Shown here: positions 1-9,095 of the stretch, one piece after another
Numbering within the stretch: the stretch's first letter is position 1
Layout: each line of letters starts with the position of its first letter
Origin: Methanolobus zinderi
Lineage (GTDB): Archaea; Halobacteriota; Methanosarcinia; Methanosarcinales; Methanosarcinaceae
NCBI RefSeq assembly: GCF_013388255.1
Contig: NZ_CP058215.1
Span: 558,001-622,000, forward strand
Direction: 5' to 3'
Length of the DNA stretch: 64,000 nucleotides
The notes under the pieces: generated by a model
What the model saw: the letters and a program-made list of their open reading frames with translations, nothing else
Database searches by the model: none
Told to the model about the DNA's origin: nothing
Position numbers and translations under genes: made by a program

Positions 1-7
1 AGTTATC

Positions 8-1354
8 ATGTTTTCTCAAAAAAAGACAATTTACATACTTATATCCCTTTTATTCATCATCATAACATTCTTACCTCAGGTGTCTGCCACAAATGAACCG
101 GTCCCGATCAAGGTTTCTTATCCATCTATAACCAATGTACATACAATGGATTTTTCTCCTGATGAAAAGTTCCTTGTAATTGGGGACTATTATGGAGATA
201 TCCTTATCTGGAATCTCGAGACTGGAGAGAACATATCTGATCCTAACAATGTAACAGAAAAAGAGCGTTTAATGGCTCTTCTTGGTAAACATGACAAAAC
301 ACATGTGTATTCTGTAAAATTCTCTCCTGATGGAAAGTATGTTCTGACAGGAGGGACTCTATTTGATTTTGAATCATATGCTATAGGATACCGTGAACGT
401 GACAACCCTGGAATTTCTATATCCGAGGTCTACTTATGGGATGTTGAAACAGGCGAATATCTAAAACACTATATGAAAAATGATGTAGTAACAAGTGTAG
501 CATTTTCTCCTGATGGAAAGTACTATGCAGCTTCTTTTAGCAATGATATATCAAATGGAACTAACATTGTTAAAATTTGGTCAATATTGCCGCAAACATC
601 AATCGTATCTCTGGAAAGTAACAATGACGAGGTATCCTCATTAGCATTTACTCCAGATGGTCGTTACCTTTCTGTGAATTACCTTAACGATGAAAAACCC
701 TCAAAAACCATTTTTTGGGATTGGAAAAATGAAACTCCCAGCTTTAGTTTGAACACAGGGTCTCTAGAAGAGATTCAATTTTCAAATGATGGAAGTATAT
801 TTGCAGGTCGTTCCAGAAATACGAATTCAATACAAATATTCAATTCTACGAATGGAAATCTATATCGGGACTTTAAAATGTATGGGATGGCTGATTCATT
901 TGTTTCATATGACCTTTCTCCAGATGGGAAATATGTTGCAGTTGTTTACGATGGCAATCTGCTGGTATGGGATGTTGATACCGAGGAAAAGATTGCAGAC
1001 TTTTCTATGAGCTCAAATGCTTATTGGCTTGATTGTGTTTCTTTTTCTCCAAATATGACTTATCTTGCAAACGGTGGCGACCTTTTTGAGAGTTCGGAGT
1101 ACTATCAATCAGCTGAGAAGGCATTTTCAAATGCATATGAAGATGGAATTTTCTTTGAGGTTTATAGTACAATGCTAAGCGGTGATGCTGTTTTTCTCTG
1201 GGACTTTCAGGATATAAAGGAAAATGAGTATATAGAGGATACATTGGATACACTTTTTTATATCACCAGAATAGCTTTTGCTGTCACTTCTATTCTGGTT
1301 TTTTTCATAATATTCTTTATTGCCCCGATACGAAGAAAGAAAGCTGAAAAGTAG
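8..1354 (+). CDS. Exported WD40-type beta-propeller protein with C-terminal membrane anchor
   Basis: A 448-residue protein. Residues 1-27 form a hydrophobic signal peptide ending near VSA. The body carries repeated WD40-like blades with the pattern FSPDGKY...LWD/VWD (for example near residues 107, 164 and 310). Residues about 412-435 are a hydrophobic helix followed by RRKKAEK, so the propeller is predicted to face outward and be held by a C-terminal anchor. WD40 propellers are usually protein-interaction platforms; no catalytic motif is visible and the partner is unknown. It begins at the window edge, so its promoter and upstream neighbour cannot be judged. A second, related propeller gene lies just beyond argC. 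Confidence 0.85.
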   Translation: MFSQKKTIYILISLLFIIITFLPQVSATNEPVPIKVSYPSITNVHTMDFSPDEKFLVIGDYYGDILIWNLETGENISDPNNVTEKERLMALLGKHDKTHVYSVKFSPDGKYVLTGGTLFDFESYAIGYRERDNPGISISEVYLWDVETGEYLKHYMKNDVVTSVAFSPDGKYYAASFSNDISNGTNIVKIWSILPQTSIVSLESNNDEVSSLAFTPDGRYLSVNYLNDEKPSKTIFWDWKNETPSFSLNTGSLEEIQFSNDGSIFAGRSRNTNSIQIFNSTNGNLYRDFKMYGMADSFVSYDLSPDGKYVAVVYDGNLLVWDVDTEEKIADFSMSSNAYWLDCVSFSPNMTYLANGGDLFESSEYYQSAEKAFSNAYEDGIFFEVYSTMLSGDAVFLWDFQDIKENEYIEDTLDTLFYITRIAFAVTSILVFFIIFFIAPIRRKKAEK

Positions 1355-1445
1355 TGGTTTCATGTATCTTTTTTGAAATATGAAAAACATTTCAGGGCCG
1401 AAATATAGAATAACAATACAATAGTTAGGGTATCTGAGGAAGACA

Positions 1446-2387
1446 ATGTACAAAATATACGTGGACGGACAGCATGGAACCACTGGCTTACTGGTAAATG
1501 AACGTCTGGCGAACCATCCAGAGGTGGAGATTCTGGAAATTCCCTACGAAAAGCGCCATGACAGGGAACTAAGGAAGAATTTGCTCAACGAGGCTGACCT
1601 GGTATTCCTCTGCCTTCCGGATGAAGCGGTCGAAGATACCGTGGGTCTGGTCACAAATCCGAACACGAAGATCATCGACGCATCAACAGCTAACCGTATC
1701 AATGATTCATGGGCTTACGGATTACCCGAACTCTCCGCCGCACACAGGGAAAAGGTGGCCGGTGCAAGCAGGGTTTCCAACCCCGGCTGCCACGCAACGG
1801 CATCTATCGTTGCACTGTATCCACTGGTAGAGGAAGGCATCATTTCAAAGGAAACAGCTGTCCCGTTGTTCTCGATCACCGGCTACACCGGTGGCGGGAA
1901 GAAAATGATCGAAACCTATGAAACTACAGAATTGCAGGCCTACAAAGCACCAAGGCAATACGCATTGGGTCTTACTCACAAGCATGTGCCTGAGATCATG
2001 GTTCAATCCGGTTTAAAGGTGAATCCTATTCTCATGCCGGTAGTTTCTAATTTTCCAAGGGGACTGGCGGTCACATTGCCTCTGTCCGTGAAGGATCTGG
2101 AAATATCAGTTACAAAACAGGCCTTGTATGAGCTCTACCGGAAATATTATGGAGATTCCATATTCATCCGTGTTCACGTAGTTGATGAGACAGAGGATCT
2201 GGTGGATAATGCCTTTGATGTGCAGGGAAGCAATGATACAAACTATCTGGACCTTTACATTTACGGCAACGAGGAGCAGATACAGGTGATTTCCCGTCTT
2301 GACAATCTGGGCAAAGGTGCTTCAGGCGCAGCCATACAGAACATGAACATCATGCTTGGCATGGATGAGACGACCGGTCTTTTGTGA
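1446..2387 (+). CDS. argC: N-acetyl-gamma-glutamyl-phosphate reductase (short type)
   Basis: Catalyses the NADPH-dependent reduction of N-acetylglutamyl phosphate to the semialdehyde, the third step of arginine/ornithine synthesis. At 313 residues it matches the shorter (type 2) ArgC class. Visible features are the N-terminal dinucleotide-binding loop GQHGTTGLL (residues 9-16) and the catalytic cysteine in SNPGCHAT (Cys115). The start follows GAGGAAGACA-ATG, and an AAATATAG box lies about 45 bases upstream. It stands between two unrelated WD40 genes rather than in an arg operon; argF lies 53 kb away in this window. A terminator-like hairpin overlaps its stop codon. Confidence 0.95.
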   Translation: MYKIYVDGQHGTTGLLVNERLANHPEVEILEIPYEKRHDRELRKNLLNEADLVFLCLPDEAVEDTVGLVTNPNTKIIDASTANRINDSWAYGLPELSAAHREKVAGASRVSNPGCHATASIVALYPLVEEGIISKETAVPLFSITGYTGGGKKMIETYETTELQAYKAPRQYALGLTHKHVPEIMVQSGLKVNPILMPVVSNFPRGLAVTLPLSVKDLEISVTKQALYELYRKYYGDSIFIRVHVVDETEDLVDNAFDVQGSNDTNYLDLYIYGNEEQIQVISRLDNLGKGASGAAIQNMNIMLGMDETTGLL

Positions 2388-2402
2388 GGCCGGTTGTGTT
2401 TT
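2373..2402 (+). terminator. Terminator-like hairpin overlapping argC stop
   Basis: ACCGG (2373-2377) pairs with CCGGT (2390-2394), extended by a G-T pair, and is followed by TGTGTTTTT. The stop codon lies in the loop. The fold is inferred from sequence only. Confidence 0.5.
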
Positions 2403-2645
2403 TGGAATTATCATTTAGGTAGATTCCAAATATATAATTATAGAATCCCCCAGTTGAAAGGAAAATTCAGCTATGTCTATCTGGCAATCTTGTTGCTTAA
2501 ATAGGGGAAATATCTGTTTTTAAACCCAGTTTCAATCAATACGATAAAAATAAATATGATTCATTGATTTTATATATTCCTGTAATATTTTTTCAAATTC
2601 CATTGATATATTTGAAACTTGTTACCAACTTATGAGTTCATCACC

Positions 2646-3830
2646 ATGACAGAATACAAAAAGAAGATTGCTTCGATTATTTTCTTGTTACTCTTAATGT
2701 CCATAGTTCCAGGAGTAATGACAGATGTCTGGGATTTTGTCTCTCCAGCAAAATCACTTGACGAGTTTGAGCCCTATAAAACATCACTCGTAGCTGGAAG
2801 TGGTGTGAAAAATATAGACATTTCACCTGATGGAAAATTTGTTGTAAGCAGCACACTTGGGATAGTAAACCTATGGGATACAGCGGATCTCGACTTACTC
2901 TATGGTTATCATGTTATGAATGATGAAAGCGGTGCTACTGTAAAACAACGTGAACCATACTACAATCTTGTAGACATTGAGTTTTCTAAACCAGGAAACT
3001 ACTATTTAGTAGGTTCCAATAGCAATCATCCGCATTATGGCGGAATGACAGCATCACATCTGACACTTTACAACATGACACATAGCATAGGTGTTGCAAG
3101 CAGAACTTTCAGAACTCATCAGATAAACGATATTCTCATAGAAGATACCGCTATTTCCCCGGACGAAACTACCTATGCTGCCTGTACGGAAATGACTGCA
3201 AACCCTGAGAGTTGTACAATAACTTTATGGGATATTGAAACTGGCGAAGTTGTGAATTCAATTACAAGTGATAATTACAAAGCAACCTCGATCACATTCA
3301 CACCTGATGGAAAATATCTGGTTGCAAGTTTTGACAACAGTATCAACCCTGACAGAATAGTTGTTTTTGATCTGGAAAATGAAGAGATTGTCAGGACGAT
3401 AAAGGAAAGGGCGGTTGCTGACCTTCAATTCTCTGATGATGGAAATATCCTTGCGGCAGGTAGTATTTATCGCAGTGAGGTAATTGTCTGGGATGGAAAC
3501 TCTTACGAGGAACTGTACCGTTTGAGGGGATTGGAACTTTCACCTGACAGCACTGCATTGTCAAGGGATAGAAAGTATATCATGGCTATGGACTATTCCA
3601 GGCTTATCGTATGGGATATCGAGTCGAAAAGAAAGATTGTGAGTAGCAGACATCGAAAAATTGATTTTGTAGATTCATTCTCATCAGGTACGTTCTCAGA
3701 TGATGGAAAGTATGTTGTAATAGCATTAGTAGTAAAGAGAGGTTCCGAGTATACTATACAGCCCGATTATAACTCAGGAATGGTCTTTATCTATGATTTT
3801 GAAGAGATATTGGATGCTTATTATGAATAA
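2646..3830 (+). CDS. Exported WD40-type beta-propeller protein
   Basis: A paralogue in kind of the propeller gene at the window start. From the ATG at 2646 the product has 394 residues: a Lys-rich start (TEYKKK), a hydrophobic segment (about 8-26) that reads as a signal peptide or anchor, then WD40-like blades with the signatures ISPDGKF, LWDIETGE, FTPDGKY and VWDIESK. There is no C-terminal membrane helix, unlike the first propeller, so it may be released or held by its N terminus. An in-frame TTG at 2619 would extend it by nine residues, but the ATG places the basic residues directly before the hydrophobic core. A TTTATATATT box lies about 70 bases upstream. Function is unknown. Confidence 0.82.
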   Translation: MTEYKKKIASIIFLLLLMSIVPGVMTDVWDFVSPAKSLDEFEPYKTSLVAGSGVKNIDISPDGKFVVSSTLGIVNLWDTADLDLLYGYHVMNDESGATVKQREPYYNLVDIEFSKPGNYYLVGSNSNHPHYGGMTASHLTLYNMTHSIGVASRTFRTHQINDILIEDTAISPDETTYAACTEMTANPESCTITLWDIETGEVVNSITSDNYKATSITFTPDGKYLVASFDNSINPDRIVVFDLENEEIVRTIKERAVADLQFSDDGNILAAGSIYRSEVIVWDGNSYEELYRLRGLELSPDSTALSRDRKYIMAMDYSRLIVWDIESKRKIVSSRHRKIDFVDSFSSGTFSDDGKYVVIALVVKRGSEYTIQPDYNSGMVFIYDFEEILDAYYE

Positions 3831-3875
3831 GTATCCATGCGTTTACCCATTTAATCCCTCTACTCACATCCAATC

Positions 3876-3887
3876 TTTATATATAAA
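3876..3887 (+). promoter_or_regulatory. TATA box of the ADP-kinase operon
   Basis: TTTATATATAAA lies 36 bases before the ATG at 3923, so transcription should start near 3910 and leave a short leader that contains the Shine-Dalgarno GGGTG. Confidence 0.6.
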
Positions 3888-3922
3888 TTCCAGTCATATC
3901 CTATATTCACCGGGTGTGAGTT

Positions 3923-5410
3923 ATGGAAATAGAAGATTGGGAGAAGAAATACGCAAAAGCATTTGAGAATATCAAAGCTTCATTGGGCGATATCAGGGGA
4001 GTTTTCGTAGCCTATAATAGTAACATCGATGCTATCAAGCACATAAAAGAAGAGGAAATGAAGAAGCTTGTGGGCATCATTGGTTGCGGTTCCATCCAGA
4101 AGAGGGTTGTGGAGTATCCCCGTGTGATCGATGATCCGGTTGATTTCATGGCGAGGCTTGTAATCTCAATGCGTGACGGGAAGGCTGCGGAAGTGCCAAC
4201 CCATACTACTGATATCCATGACTGGCTCATGGACAATCTTGTCTTTGATTATGCCCGGATGGGGGGACAGGCTGGCATCATGTCCAACCTGCTGGCAAAC
4301 CTGGGACTGAACAACGTTATCACCTATGTGCCGTGGTTATCCCGGGAGCAGGCCGAATACTTCGTGGATTCACCCAACCTGAAATATCCTTTCATCGAGG
4401 ACGGAAAACTAATTCTAAGACACCCCATGCATATCCGGGACCGTGAGCAAAAGCCCAAGGTGAACTGGATAATAGAGTACTCAAAGGGAACCAAAGTCTG
4501 CTGTGCAGGGGAATGCTTCAAAGTGCCCAGGGACAACCGTCTTATTGTCTCATCCAGACCCGACTGGCTACGGATCAATATGGACAGTAAGATATACGAG
4601 AAGCTTCCCCAGATCCGGGATCAGATCGACGGAGCCATACTTGCAGGTTATCAGATCATCAGGGAGGATTACGGAGATGGCCTGAGCTATCATCACTATG
4701 TTGAGAGGGCTGTCAATGTTATCGAATCCCTCAAAGAGTGTAATCCCGACATGCCTATCCATGTTGAGTTCACGTCCATACAGAACAAGGTTATCCGAAA
4801 AGCAATACTGACCGATATAGTGAAAAAGCATGTAACTTCTCTTGGCCTTGATACGATCGAGGTTGCCAATGCCCTTAATGTACTGGGTTACGAGCGCCTG
4901 GCCTACGATGCCATGGGTAAAGATGAGGATAGCGTCATTGCCCTTTACAAAGGTGCGATCATACTCCTTGAAAAGCTTGAGTTGGAGGTAGTCAACATAC
5001 ACTCGCTCGGCCACTTCATGTCCCTTGTATCACAGGAAAGCCCGATTGATGTGGAGGACTACAGGGAAGCACTTCTGTTTGCTTCAATACTTGCTGCTAC
5101 CCAGGCATCAACAGGCGGTATCAGCAGTATAGAAGATGCGGAAATAGGTCTCAGGGTTCCTGTTTATGAAAAGGGATATGAGAATCTGTACAGCCTGGCC
5201 TCGTATCTTGTAAGGCAGGGTATCTGCACCATGGAAGATTTCGAGAACGGGTGTGTAAATGCTCTTGGACACAGTCTCGTGATCGTACCTACAAAAGTAG
5301 TAAAAGACCCTGTTGGCACCGTAGGCATAGGGGATGCTATCTCGGCAGGAACTTTTATTGCAATGCTGACCAAGATCAAAGAAAAGGGCAGAGTGAAATG
5401 CCCGGAGTAG
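3923..5410 (+). CDS. pfkC: ADP-dependent phosphofructokinase
   Basis: Uses ADP rather than ATP to phosphorylate fructose 6-phosphate in the modified Embden-Meyerhof pathway; in non-sugar-fermenting methanogens this serves glycogen turnover. The product has 495 residues, close to the family length. The ribokinase-like fold is shown by an N-terminal AYNSNIDAI motif, a glycine-rich GGQAGIMSNLLANLG segment (about residues 114-128) and the C-terminal catalytic VGIGDAISAG motif, with Asp as base. The NxxE magnesium motif appears as DTIE, whereas the next gene has NEDE. It follows a strong TATA box and is separated by 4 bases from a second kinase of the same family. Phosphofructokinase rather than glucokinase activity is a family-level inference. 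Confidence 0.9.
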   Translation: MEIEDWEKKYAKAFENIKASLGDIRGVFVAYNSNIDAIKHIKEEEMKKLVGIIGCGSIQKRVVEYPRVIDDPVDFMARLVISMRDGKAAEVPTHTTDIHDWLMDNLVFDYARMGGQAGIMSNLLANLGLNNVITYVPWLSREQAEYFVDSPNLKYPFIEDGKLILRHPMHIRDREQKPKVNWIIEYSKGTKVCCAGECFKVPRDNRLIVSSRPDWLRINMDSKIYEKLPQIRDQIDGAILAGYQIIREDYGDGLSYHHYVERAVNVIESLKECNPDMPIHVEFTSIQNKVIRKAILTDIVKKHVTSLGLDTIEVANALNVLGYERLAYDAMGKDEDSVIALYKGAIILLEKLELEVVNIHSLGHFMSLVSQESPIDVEDYREALLFASILAATQASTGGISSIEDAEIGLRVPVYEKGYENLYSLASYLVRQGICTMEDFENGCVNALGHSLVIVPTKVVKDPVGTVGIGDAISAGTFIAMLTKIKEKGRVKCPE

Positions 5411-5414
5411 ATGC

Positions 5415-6782
5415 ATGAATATTCTCTGCGCTTATAATGCCAATATCGATGCCATCTATAAGGTGGACGGTCAGAAGATGTCCGAAATTGCTGAAGGATA
5501 TAAGGAGGAAATAGCTGAGAAGATGAAAGATCCTCCGGGTCATATATCTTCTATACCTGATTTCTTTGCAGGGCTCTTTATATGCATGAGGCATGGAACC
5601 GGTGCCGAATGGTTGATTCGGGACAAAGAGGTATTCAACTGGCTTCGGACTAACTTTCTGAAAGCTTCGTTCATGAGGATGGGCGGCAATATGGGTATTA
5701 TGGCAAATGTCCTCTCTGAACTCGGCGCATCCAGGGTGGTTCCAAATGTGGCAAATCCATCCGAGTTGCAGATGTCTTTTTTCTCGGAAAGGGCAATATA
5801 CATTCCAGATGGAGGTGAAGCAGTAAGCAGCAGGGATCAGGAAATATTGGCAAAACATATTGGCGATGAAGGTGAGCTGATACATTTTGTCTTTGATTTC
5901 AAACAGGGTGACAGCTTTGTTTTTTCCGGGAATGGGATATCAGTACCCAGAGAGAATAGGTTCATTGCAAGCTATGATCCGCTAAATCTGGAACTTCACA
6001 TCGATGAACAGTTCAGGAACTATGCTCTTGAACATATAAATGAAATGGACGGGGCGCTTATCTCGGGTTATCATCTGCTCAGAGAAGAGTATCCTGACGG
6101 GAGCAGCTATAAGGAAAAGCTTAACAGATCAATAAAACAGCTGAGTGAGTGGAAAAAGCGAAACAAACACCTGCATATCCATGCTGAGCTGGGACATTTT
6201 GAATCGGAAGAAATGGCAAATGATGTGTTCAACAGTCTGGTTCCGGTTGTTGATAATATCGGATTGAACGAGGATGAGCTCGCAACACTGGCCCGTATGA
6301 ATGAACTGGATGCTGCGGGCATTCTTGAAATGGATTCAAGAGCCATAATTGAAACTGCAGTGTCCCTGTGCAAAGCTTCAGGTCAGAAAAGGCTACAGGT
6401 TCATACACACGAGTTTGTTTTGTCGGTGTCATCAGATACACGCTCAGAAGCGGAGCAGGTACTTGAGTCACTGCACTTCGGGGTGGACTGTGCTGCAACT
6501 TTTGCATGCTACGGTAAACTCTACAGCCGGGAAGAACTTCTGCAGATCGCTTCCAGTATAAGTGAAAGTAAGACCGGTAAAAAGCAGATGCAGAAGATCA
6601 TCGACTACATCCCTCCCGGTGAGTATGACATTACAAGAAGATACTCTGTTTTCAGGAAATACCGGGGATATTCCATATGTGCCGTTCCGACACGAATCTG
6701 CGCTGAGCCGGTAGCAACCGTAGGACTTGGAGACACGATCTCTTCCGCTATATTCTTAAGAGAACTCGAACTTAGAGCATGA
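5415..6782 (+). CDS. ADP-dependent phosphofructokinase/glucokinase family protein (second paralogue)
   Basis: A 455-residue divergent paralogue of the preceding kinase. It keeps the AYNANIDAI start, the GGNMGIMANVLSELG glycine-rich segment, an intact GLNEDEL (NxxE) metal motif and a C-terminal VGLGDTISS catalytic motif, so it should be active. Its sugar substrate cannot be told from sequence; glucose or another hexose is possible. The start is 4 bases after the upstream stop, with CCGGAG as ribosome site inside the upstream gene, and its own stop overlaps the next ATG by 4 bases. Translational coupling across all three genes is therefore likely. Confidence 0.83.
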   Translation: MNILCAYNANIDAIYKVDGQKMSEIAEGYKEEIAEKMKDPPGHISSIPDFFAGLFICMRHGTGAEWLIRDKEVFNWLRTNFLKASFMRMGGNMGIMANVLSELGASRVVPNVANPSELQMSFFSERAIYIPDGGEAVSSRDQEILAKHIGDEGELIHFVFDFKQGDSFVFSGNGISVPRENRFIASYDPLNLELHIDEQFRNYALEHINEMDGALISGYHLLREEYPDGSSYKEKLNRSIKQLSEWKKRNKHLHIHAELGHFESEEMANDVFNSLVPVVDNIGLNEDELATLARMNELDAAGILEMDSRAIIETAVSLCKASGQKRLQVHTHEFVLSVSSDTRSEAEQVLESLHFGVDCAATFACYGKLYSREELLQIASSISESKTGKKQMQKIIDYIPPGEYDITRRYSVFRKYRGYSICAVPTRICAEPVATVGLGDTISSAIFLRELELRA

Positions 6783-7624
6783 CAATGTACACACTTTTCC
6801 GTGAGAACTTCAACCTGGAATATACGCTTGATTGCGGCCAGGTTTTCAGATGGGATTATATCGACGGCTGGTGGACAGGGGTGGTCAACGGTGATGTGGT
6901 ACGCCTTCAGCAGGATCCAAAAAGCGGTGAGGTTCTGGTGGATTCAGGATTACCAGAGTCTTTTTTTGAGAATTATTTCCGCTTTGACGATGACCTCGAT
7001 ACAATCCTGCAGGAGGTCAATAAGGATGAGTTCATGGATGAAGCTATAAGGAAATACAGGGGTCTGCGTCTGATAAGACAGGATCCATGGGAATGCCTCA
7101 TATCCTATATACTTGCAACCGCCTGGAGTATTCCCAATATCAAACGCGGTATTTCCATGCTGTGCAAAAATTACGGGGAGGAAATAGAGGAAGGCTACTA
7201 TAGTTTTCCAGATCCTGCTTCACTTATACATGCATGTGACGAGGACATGAGGGCCTGCAAGCTTGGTTTCAGGGGCGGACGTGTTATAAAGGCAGCAAGG
7301 CATGTGGAGGAAGGGAACCTTGTGCTGGATGACATTTTCAAAATGGATTATGATGCTGCAAAACAGAGGCTGATGTTCCTTGAAGGCATAGGGGAAAAGG
7401 TTGCGGACTGCATACTCCTTTTTGCGTTTGAGAAAATGGAGGCTTTCCCGGTTGATACTCATGTGGAAAAGGTTGTAAGGACCATATACGGAAATCAGGA
7501 TTACTTCAACGGTGTTGTTACAAAAAGCAAGATAGGTAACTGGGGTCGTATGTATTTCGGAAGATACTGTGGATATGCACAGCAGTACTTCTTTTACCAG
7601 AAAAGACAGGAAGGCCTGCTTTGA
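6779..7624 (+). CDS. ogg: 8-oxoguanine DNA glycosylase (OGG1 type)
   Basis: A bifunctional glycosylase/AP lyase that removes 8-oxoguanine in base excision repair. The 281-residue product has the helix-hairpin-helix LEGIGEKVADC followed by PVDTH; Lys207 corresponds to the catalytic lysine and Asp226 to the activating aspartate of OGG1. The N-terminal domain (residues about 1-95) with DCGQVFRW is also OGG1-like. It starts at ATGACAATG overlapping the upstream kinase stop (ATGA), which places it in the ADP-kinase operon; a metabolic link is not obvious. The convergent cca gene ends 3 bases after its stop. Confidence 0.9.
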   Translation: MTMYTLFRENFNLEYTLDCGQVFRWDYIDGWWTGVVNGDVVRLQQDPKSGEVLVDSGLPESFFENYFRFDDDLDTILQEVNKDEFMDEAIRKYRGLRLIRQDPWECLISYILATAWSIPNIKRGISMLCKNYGEEIEEGYYSFPDPASLIHACDEDMRACKLGFRGGRVIKAARHVEEGNLVLDDIFKMDYDAAKQRLMFLEGIGEKVADCILLFAFEKMEAFPVDTHVEKVVRTIYGNQDYFNGVVTKSKIGNWGRMYFGRYCGYAQQYFFYQKRQEGLL

Positions 7625-7626
7625 GT

Positions 7627-9003
7627 TTATGGAATTCCGTTTTTTTGCCACTTTCTCATAAACACCCGGAAATCAGCATCTCTGATATTGCAGAGTTGTT
7701 TATTTTCAAGTATCATGTGTTCTTTTTTCACAGCTTTTGAAAGCTGCTTACCCATGGAACAGTCCGTCAGCCTGTTTTCAAGGACTTCTCTTGCAGTGGG
7801 GAACTTCCTTCTGATATCCGCAACATATCTTCCATCCTCAATGTAGAGTGCAAAAGTTTCATCTGCTCCTTCATACTTGGACCTGAAACCCTGTGAATGA
7901 TCGCGTACCCATATAGGGGGTCCATGATGCTTTTTCACCAGAGGGAGAGCTGATGAGAGTAACTCTATAACCACAACAGAATCTTCACCTGACCATGTGC
8001 CGCTATTTATTACGGTAAACTCATATTGCTCAAGAAGTGCCTTCACACTTATTTCCATTTTATCAAGCTGGGGATACAGGACGTCTTCGACAAGGTCCGG
8101 AGTCTTAAAGACAATTGCCAGAAAGGAGCTTCCACGCTCTTCTATGATTCCGGATATTTCATCGTCATTCAGGGGTTTTTGCGGTTTTGGAAAAAAGAAT
8201 TCCAGTGAAGGCCTGTCTAGATATGATCTGCATATTTCAATGAAGCGGGCAAATTTGTCAACTGAAAGTGCAGCAGCAACGTTTCTCCCGGGGTCAGTGG
8301 GGTCGACGACCACAAGAGGCTCTTCATGCTTAGCGGTCCCATGTCCCAGCAGATCGATGACCATTCCGGGCTTCCACTCGCATGCGTCTGAGACAACGTC
8401 CTTGAAAGAACCATAGTGGATTATCAGTAATTCAGCAAGGTAGCCGGAAAATCCCTGGGTGCGAAGTTCGGAACCATAGACGCCTGTACCCTTCATTAAC
8501 TGTTTTAACAGCAGTACCTCATCCTGGAGTTCATCTATATGTTCTTTTACAAAACTGTTATGGAAGGGTGTCCTGTCAACTGCCGATTTGATACAGGATG
8601 CCGAGTTGACCGCAAAGCATGGCACCAGATCCACGTCGAATCCCCTGTATCTCATATTAAGATACGGATGCTCGGCATATCTCTCTTCAAAAGCCTCCGC
8701 ATCTTTTGCGATCTCCCTTGAAATCAGAAGGCCGGATTCTTCAAGTTCCTCCCTGCTGGTCTCCTCAGGAAATGAGATAAAAATATCAAGATCATGGGTG
8801 CCTGATATCCACGTTCCTCTGGCAGCAGAACCCACAAGCATTGCTCTGCCAATGTCGATATCCATTTTTCGGGCAGTATCAGTTGCTTTTTCGAGCAGTT
8901 CATCCACTACCATGAAAAGTTTTCTTTTCTCCTCATCGGAAGGCTTGATCTTCTTCAGAACTTCCTTTTGGATATCCTCTCCAGGTTTATCTGCTGCGGT
9001 CAT
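7627..9003 (-). CDS. cca: CCA-adding enzyme (archaeal class I tRNA nucleotidyltransferase)
   Basis: Adds or repairs the 3' CCA of tRNAs from CTP and ATP without a template. The 458-residue length and the signature GSAARGTWISGTHDLDIF (GS plus DxD metal ligands, about residues 58-75) are those of archaeal class I enzymes. The start is preceded by GGGAG-AACC-ATG. It is the last gene of a minus-strand run proA-proB-cca. All four tRNA genes in this window already encode CCA, so for these the enzyme would act mainly in repair. Confidence 0.95.
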   Translation of the reverse strand: MTAADKPGEDIQKEVLKKIKPSDEEKRKLFMVVDELLEKATDTARKMDIDIGRAMLVGSAARGTWISGTHDLDIFISFPEETSREELEESGLLISREIAKDAEAFEERYAEHPYLNMRYRGFDVDLVPCFAVNSASCIKSAVDRTPFHNSFVKEHIDELQDEVLLLKQLMKGTGVYGSELRTQGFSGYLAELLIIHYGSFKDVVSDACEWKPGMVIDLLGHGTAKHEEPLVVVDPTDPGRNVAAALSVDKFARFIEICRSYLDRPSLEFFFPKPQKPLNDDEISGIIEERGSSFLAIVFKTPDLVEDVLYPQLDKMEISVKALLEQYEFTVINSGTWSGEDSVVVIELLSSALPLVKKHHGPPIWVRDHSQGFRSKYEGADETFALYIEDGRYVADIRRKFPTAREVLENRLTDCSMGKQLSKAVKKEHMILENKQLCNIRDADFRVFMRKWQKNGIP

Positions 9004-9095
9004 GGTTCTCCCAGTTGATATTGTTTTTCAGATACCAGGTTATGTGTGAATAAAGATAAGCCGGGCTGCTGCTAAGTGTATAATTCTCTGTGAAA

